NCBI GenBank assembly: GCA_964058845.1 | Contig: CAXKVR010000066.1 | Location: forward strand, 345,544 to 409,543 | Length of the DNA: 64,000 nucleotides | Source of the DNA: Carex sylvatica | Lineage: Eukaryota > Streptophyta > Magnoliopsida > Poales > Cyperaceae | Direction: 5' to 3' | Shown here: one piece after another, positions 57,509-64,000 of the stretch | How positions within the stretch are numbered: the stretch's first letter is position 1 | How the letters are laid out: every line of letters starts with the position of its first letter | Translations under genes and position numbers: made by a program | The notes under the pieces: model-generated | What the model was told of the DNA's origin: nothing | Databases searched by the model: none | Seen by the model: only the letters and a program-made list of their open reading frames with translations

Positions 57509-60372
57509 ATGGCAACACTTAAGCCTTCTCTTCTCCTCTGCATCCTTGCCTGCCTATGCATTTCTCCTTTCGTTCCTGCTCAAGGCGCGGCTCAATCGGA
57601 CTTCTTTTATTTGAACCTTCTGGTACATTAATAACTTCTACATTTGATCTAAGATACTAAGCTAAACTTGTACCAATAGACTAACAGTACTATCTTCAAT
57701 TGCTTTTGCTTTTTTTTTTTTTTGAACACACTTGTGAGGTTAATTAATCCAACAAATTAACTTGACATTTTGTTCAAATCTCCACTATAACGTCCTTTGA
57801 AGTTGGCAACAAATTTTCATAGTTTCTTTTACAGTACATGAAGCATTAAGAAGCTCTCTGTAAATAACTGTGCAGTGGCCAGGGTCGTACTGCAAATCCT
57901 TTTGGCAGAAAACATGCTGCATGCCGACAACAGGCGAACCAGCACTGGACTTCTTCGTGGAGTCGATGGAGACGTACGATAGCTACTCCGGAAATGCCGT
58001 CACCAACTGCAACTCCACTTGCTATTTCTACGTTAATCAGGTAATTTTTGTACCAACTTTTTCTCTGGGAAAATCTTGAACAACAAAAAAAATATTACCT
58101 AGCTTCAGTACAGTATTAGACCTTTTGATTTAATGTGCTATCATGTCTAATAATTTTAAATATTAAAGCTTAAATTTGCAATGCAACGTTATAAGCACCA
58201 TTTGTATTATTCTTTTTTTTTTTGAGGATAAGGTAGCAACGTGCCATCTTACGGATTTTTATTAATAAAAAAAATTATTTACAAGACCCTAAGTGTTAAA
58301 AACAACACGCATAAAAGAAAAAAAAGCTGGAAAAGGCTGGTCAAGAGGGATCCTCAGACAGTAGCCCTTTATTCTATTTACATGCTCTCTATATCTCATC
58401 TAGCAATACAATTAGCAATACGCTGTCCGGAGCCTAATTTCTTGTACTGTCCTCCACAGTCCACTAGCATGAGGATCGTCTTATCCTTGTGGCTGAAGAT
58501 CCTTTTTATTATTCATATATTATGTCTATAATATTGTTAATTAATACAGGGGTGATTTCATTAAAAATAAAGTTTTTGTTATGAGATTGTTGTAGGGGTT
58601 TTATGATTATGATTATTATATTTATATTTATATTTTAGTTGAGTGATGGAGAAGCCTGCTGAAACTCGGAACTCAATATTTCTTAAAAGTTATCCAGTAT
58701 CTTAATTATATCACTTGAGTTACTAATTCAGTTCTGCTAGGTACATTGGTTTGTATTTATATTAAGTACATATTGTTGTTCTCATAATAGTCCAAGCAAT
58801 ATCAAAAGTAGGTTCGTTTGAAATGAAATTATCCACAAACAGTAGGTCAGAAGACGACAAATAAATTGGTCCCATTCTTATCGCATTGTATTTAAAACTT
58901 GCAATAATGAAAAAAAGCCCGCGTTTGACTTTATAATAATGATGCCTTTACATCTCTCAGTACCAGATCTAGTTCTAGTCTTGCATGGTCCTAGCTACTT
59001 CAATTTTTTGTTAAACAATGTCTCGCAATTTATTTTTTAACAGCTCAAAAGTGTGATACATATATATATATATATACAGATATATATATATATATATATT
59101 TTAGTAAAGTTGGGGGTTTTGAACCTGTCACTTCCCAAGAGGGCATTGCTTTTGTTACTAGATCAAATTCTGATTCTCAACTCTGATTAATTTTTTTAAT
59201 TCTGAGAAGCTTCACTTGGTAACCTTTTACACTAAAATTGAGAATTTGAAAATATGCAGCTCAGGAATTTCATAACAGATATGTACTCATACTGGCCTGA
59301 AGTGAAATGCCCAAGCAACAATGGAGTAACCAAATGGAAATCTACATTCTGTACATATGGCACCTGTTCTAACCTTACTCAGGCCAACTACTTCCAGCAG
59401 GCCCTCAATCTTCGAAAGAATCTTGATCTCCTGAGCTACCTTGCCACCAAAGGTTACTAAGTTTCTCTTTGACACTTTAGTTTAGGGACGGAGTTAGATT
59501 TTCAAATGATAAAACACACAAGGAGGATCAATCATATTAAATTGTTACGTTAAGTATAAGAGTCAATTTTATAGTATTCAAAGTATTTTATATTCAACTA
59601 TATAGAAAATAATATATAAGTACATGAATTTTAAAAATGAATGCGGGTCAATTGACCTATAGAGTGTAGATCCTTCCATGCTTTTGACTGATCTGTCTTC
59701 TTTTCTATTCCATCCAATAGCAAAGAACTATAGAAAATATATTTAAAAAAAGGAAAAAAAAAAAAAAAAAACAGAAATTAAATTTTGAAATCAGCTGAAA
59801 TTATAAGGTCAGCCCTAAACAATGAGGCCCAATAATATTTGTTTTTGTTAGATCTTCAAATTAAAAATTGTTCACGGTCTACACAAATATATCTAATTAT
59901 TAACCTCTCTCTCTCTCACACACACACACATATAATATAACACCACAAGTAATCACAAAACATAAACCCCTAATATATATGAGCTTAATTATATTAGGCC
60001 GAAATCCCTCATCTAATATTTCAATTTTTTTCCTTTGCTTTTTTGTTGTGCTACAAAGGTATCGTACCATCCGATACTGCCAAGTATGATCTGGAGGACA
60101 TTGAATCGGCGTTACGTGCCAAACTATCATTCTCATTTGTGATCGAGTGCAACCGCATGTTGCCACGGTCCGATGGGCCCCAACTGTTGAGGATAAAAAT
60201 CTGCATATCAAGCGATGGTAAAACCATCATCAGCTGTCCAATCAGCAAGGAAACCAACTGCGGATCCAAGGTCAAGTTCCCACCATTCACTTATGATGAC
60301 ATGCTTCAGGATGATGCTACAGATAAGACTAACCCTATTAAGATGCCTTTTGAGATGGATCAGGTTATCTAG
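57509..60372 (+). CDS. RNase T2-family protein lacking all catalytic residues (secreted pseudoenzyme), 261 aa
   Basis: Four exons join in frame (786 nt): 57509-57622, 57876-58040, 59260-59452 and 60059-60372; three introns match class I/II plant RNase T2 genes. Residues 1-25 form a signal peptide. Fold landmarks are kept: DFFY, WPGSYC (39-44), CCMPTTG, YWPEVKCPS, YGTCSN (126-131), YFQQALNL, IECN, CGSKVKFPPF, and most structural cysteines. However, the CAS I motif (usually F-G-I-H-G-L-W-P) reads FFVESMET, with Glu67 in place of the catalytic His. CAS II (usually H-E-W-E-K-H-G-T-C) reads STFCTYGTC, with Ser121 and Tyr126 for the two His. No RNA cleavage is expected. Two N-glycosylation sequons (NST, NLT). 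RNase-like proteins without activity are known as plant storage proteins (ginseng major protein, Calystegia CalsepRRP), a possible role here. Confidence 0.93.
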
Positions 60373-60920
60373 TAAATTAATTGAGTTAATGATGGTTAGG
60401 TTGTGTTTTGCTATGGTAGTACTTAGTGCTGTTTTTGTTTTCATGGCATGGAGCCATGGAGCTATGGAACTTGTCTTTTGTACCTTATTTTCAATAAGAG
60501 CATTACGCTTGTCAATAACTATTTCAGATCAGTCATAATCGTATGACACACACATGGCATGCTCCAATTTTTTTTACAAATAACTATTATTTTGTACCAT
60601 CACTAATGGTACCAAAACAATAACGAACCAGTGGACCAAGTGTAACATAAACATTCCCTTCAAAATGGAACAACATTATCATTGACTAATCACTCACCAT
60701 CTCATCAGTAAAAACAGAAAACAACTCCGCCATCGACTTCTCCTCCTTTGCATGCAATTTAATCTCGTCGATCCTCAACATCTTGATCTTTGCCTCTCAA
60801 TCCTTCAAGCAGTGGTATCATATTTAAATGCCAATTAGTAGGTAAATTTGTAATACTAGTATAATTTTGCAAAACACTCATTACTAAAAGAATTAAGAAG
60901 GCTATCCATAAAACTAAACT
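60373..60920. other. 3' flank of the RNase T2-like gene
   Basis: TTTTCAATAAGAGC near 60488 is a plausible poly(A) signal region. The remainder is AT-rich spacer without recognised features. Confidence 0.45.
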
Positions 60921-63395
60921 AAAATTAGTGCCTCTGTACGACCATAATTACTATGCCGACCGCCTTAGTGACATCGAGGACCAGTTTCGCGACTGGCGCT
61001 TCGACCCATCCTATGACTACTGATCAGGTTTTTCCCTACCCCAGCTTCTATCTTTTTACATTACATTACTTACTTGCATGTCATGAAGCATTGAGGACAA
61101 TGCTCGGGCTAAGCTTGGAGGGGTGATTAGTTATTTTCTTTATTTGCATTTAGTTTGTTCTTTTTGTTTTTGTGTTTGCATGTTTTGAGGATAAAATCTG
61201 TGTGAATTGCGAGAATTAGGGTCCAATTTGAGAAATTTTGGTTGTGACATGGTTGAATTGGGGAAATTGGAAATAACCACACATTTGGTTGAAAGAACTG
61301 TATACGATAGTCTGTTTTGGAACTTTGTATAATTAAATTGAATTGTGCCAAGGAAGCATTTGAAACCGGACTATGCCTTGTAAAAATAGAAAAATGAGAT
61401 TTCAAAACAATAGAAAGATTTGGACATCCATTGATATGAATGAATATCATTGGATGTGTGTATTCATGATGTATACGAAGATAAAAGATATAAATTTTTT
61501 TGAAAAGAATGAAAAGATGGAGAATATAAGAGTACTGGCAATAAGCCATGTTGGGCGCCTTTGAGCTCGTCTCCCAAACTTAGAAAAAGGAAAGAACCTT
61601 TGCATACATCAACACACAAAGTCCGTGACTTTCTGACCTAAGCTTGTTCTAAGCTTGGGGGAATTTCAAAGAAAAACAAATCACCACAAATGAGGGCATA
61701 AATTTAGTAAAAGAATGAACTATTGATGCGTTTGATTGCTTAGTTCTTACAAATAGCAATATATTCTTGAATTTAGGGTTTGATCAATTGAATTGTGGGG
61801 TGAATCAAAGTTGACCAAAGGAAACCAAATGACTATCCAAAATGACTCTAATAGATTTCTAACGAACGCAAGATCATGCACATTTTTCCTCTTAGTAGAT
61901 TAACTTGCATTTAGGTAAGTCCAATAACCAGAACCACACCTAAGTTAGAATTTTTGCTTGAGGTCAAGCAAAATTCAAGCTTGGGGGAATTTGATATCTC
62001 CATATTATATCTAAATTATGGCCCTAATTTATACTGAAACATGTGCTTTAAAGCCTATGAATGTGGACTTTTTACTTGTATTTTGATGAAATATGGTACT
62101 GCTATGCTTTGTTTGGTATTCTGCAGGAAAAAGGACGAAAAACTGAATCTGACTACTTTTTATACGGTCCATATGACATTCTGTACATACCGTACAAGAT
62201 CTGCCCAACCACACGGAAGGATCCACAACAGAGGCACAAAGTCTCCAAGTCAAAGCCCAGGCATATGGTCCGCACCGGATCCCGTACGGACCGTACAACG
62301 CTGATTCGGAAAATCCAGCTGAAATCTGAAATGAGCATGATTTGAGGGGCCAAAAAGGAAACCCCTGGAGGCGTGATCTGGGATATTAAAGGAGATATTC
62401 CACAGCAGGAAAGGAAATCAAAAAAATCAATAAACGAATAAATCAATCAATCAATAATTATCCATCATCTTTCTTGGTTGCTGAGAGAGGAGGAAAAGGA
62501 GAAGAGAAGGGAAGAACGCGAGTTTGCAACGGATCTTCGAATTTTCCACTGTTTTTATCATGAACTCTTTTATTTCTTGTTATTTGTGTTATCTCGTGAA
62601 CATGAGTAGCTAATTTACTTTGTTTCTAGGAGTAAGATGTAGTTTCTAGTTTTGTTTTGTTTGTATGCTACTTGGATCTTGTGTTGAATACTTTGTTTTT
62701 ACTTTGTTGTGTGTTATTTTTATTGCTTTATTTGTGCTTGCTTGAATTGATTAGTCATCCCGTTAGATGAATACGCACATCTAAGTGTTAGGAGCCAAGT
62801 CTATGACATTTATTCCAACCGAATAAAGTATATGAAGTAGGGTGAAACCAAGGAGTACCCGAAAGACGAAACTTTTCTTGGGGCGAAAGCTCTTGGATAC
62901 TTTTAGTAAACTAACAAGTAACTTAGATAAATTAGGCCAAAATGCGAAAGTTGAGGTTTAACGCATCTAAGAGGGAAGTATTTGAGTCCGGTAATCGAGT
63001 ATTAGGCCAAAATGTGAAAGTTGAGGCTAAGTATCTAGATCTGGTCGAAAGAAACCCTAAACATAGTATCAACACAGAAAATAGTAGCTGCAGCATCAAC
63101 TTGAGATCCCATACGGGCTGTACGGGCCGTATGCCTCGAGGCTGAACAGAAATGAAATCTGAACCCTGGAAACGCCCTTTCATCAATTGAAAACAACTTT
63201 AATTATTTTTTATTGTTTTTTAAACTTGTCATAAATCAGTAGAATTGTTAGAACTAAACCCAAACCAATCTCTCTCACTTCTAGAATCTTAAGTGATTTT
63301 AGGATAAGTCCAGTTTTTTTCTTCCGTCTCTATGGATCGATACCTGAACATACTCAACGATAGGATAGGTACACTTGCTATCTGAATTGACAGAG
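60921..63395 (+). mobile_element. Probable 3' end of a Ty3/Gypsy (Athila/Tat-like) retroelement with one LTR
   Basis: A short frame (LYDHNYYADRLSDIEDQFRD..., to the stop near 61022) is followed by GCATTGAGGACAATGCTCGG and repeated AAGCTTGGGGGAATT polypurine tracts (61655, 61980). An LTR-like sequence begins TGATATCTCCAT at 61992. Its 3' part has text typical of such LTRs (GGGTGAAACCAAGGAGTACCC, CTCTATGGATCGATACCTGA). The right end near 63395 is a guess; no primer binding site or pol domain is seen. Recognition rests on remembered features of Athila/Tat elements. Confidence 0.4.
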
Positions 63396-64000
63396 TATAA
63401 AAAAAGTTTAAAAAGTATAGCTTGTTATACCGAAACTTTGTAGCATATATTATGTGCGATCAATATCCTTCCTATCATCTGGCAAAATGACATTTAATGT
63501 GTCCTATAGCGAGTGCAAAATTGATGCAAAATGACATTTAATACGACTCGGTCTGTCAAATTAATGCTGAGAAAAAAAAAAAAAAAAGACAGCTTACAAA
63601 TCTAGGGTTAGCAGGAGGGGGCGGCTGACTTCGGGAGGGGTGAACAGTAGAAAAGAGAGCACGAGAGTATTAATATTGGCTGAACGAAAGCGGGGAGGAG
63701 AGACACTGGGAGAATGGATTTGGGCACGGGCAGGGTAGACTTGTCGGCGCTGAGTGTGTATGAGTGAGAGAGCAAAGAATGATCGAAAGAAACAGAGAAT
63801 TCATATCGACCGTCCAATATGATTTTTGGGGTATTCACTACGGACATCTCAAATTAAACAATCAACAGCAAAGCATGAAGAAATATGAATTGGGCCTAGT
63901 GGGCTGAACAGAAAGTGAAAATTAAAATATCAAGCCCGTTATAAGCTCTTTCTTCTAATCTAAATCCCTCAATTAAACAAATACCTCTTAATTCGTTTTC
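63396..64000. other. Unassigned right edge
   Basis: A less AT-rich block at 63600-63800 holds a 79-codon minus frame (63847-63608) with no domain, signal or splice context that I recognise; it may be a leader or exon of a gene beyond the window. Otherwise nothing identified. Confidence 0.3.

Noticed and set aside
61127..61549. 140-codon minus-strand frame
   Set aside because: Low-complexity, no recognisable motif, no splice or promoter context, and located in a probable retroelement 3' region.
63608..63847. 79-codon minus frame at the right edge considered as a gene
   Set aside because: No conserved motif or gene context; recorded only as unassigned sequence.

Overview
The window is nuclear DNA from a flowering plant, most likely a eudicot or magnoliid. 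The evidence is intron-split genes of typical plant families, AT-rich introns and spacers, CT-rich leaders, and a dense load of non-autonomous DNA transposons and foldback MITEs. I cannot name the species. No rRNA, tRNA, CRISPR or organelle features were seen.

Layout. 1-3400: 5' part of a GSK3/SHAGGY-like kinase gene (minus strand) running off the left edge. 3400-8640: spacer with nested foldback elements. 8651-12856: complete five-exon pectinesterase gene (minus), with one GC-AG intron. 13685-19414: complete nine-exon CRTISO-like FAD oxidoreductase gene (minus), with MITEs in several introns. It is head-to-head with a complete seven-exon gene of the DUF7795 type (plus, coding 20712-22855). 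23800-24250: broken PPR gene. 24850-24980 and 34625-35453: NLR (CC-NB-ARC) fragments, the second ending in a large inverted repeat of the P-loop region. 25-55 kb: a transposon graveyard. It holds a 4.2-kb Mutator-like element with an 11-bp target duplication and a 2-kb solo LTR inside; four hAT-like elements rich in CGGGTA, all with 8-bp target duplications; other hAT-like MITEs; a CACTA element; long-TIR elements; and an old local segmental duplication. 57509-60372: complete four-exon RNase T2-family gene that has lost every catalytic residue. 60.9-63.4 kb: probable 3' end of a Ty3/Gypsy retroelement.

Five loci have clean reading frames: the partial kinase, the pectinesterase, the CRTISO-like gene, the DUF7795 gene and the RNase T2-like gene. 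Their exon joins were worked out by hand from frame, splice signals and family homology, so boundaries are good predictions without transcript support. The genes look unrelated in function, as is usual for plant neighbours.

The most interesting points are the RNase T2 pseudoenzyme, the NLR P-loop hairpin (a plausible small-RNA source), the hAT-like CGGGTA family with four intact target duplications, and paired duplicated segments in which one copy preserves the empty site of an insertion in the other.
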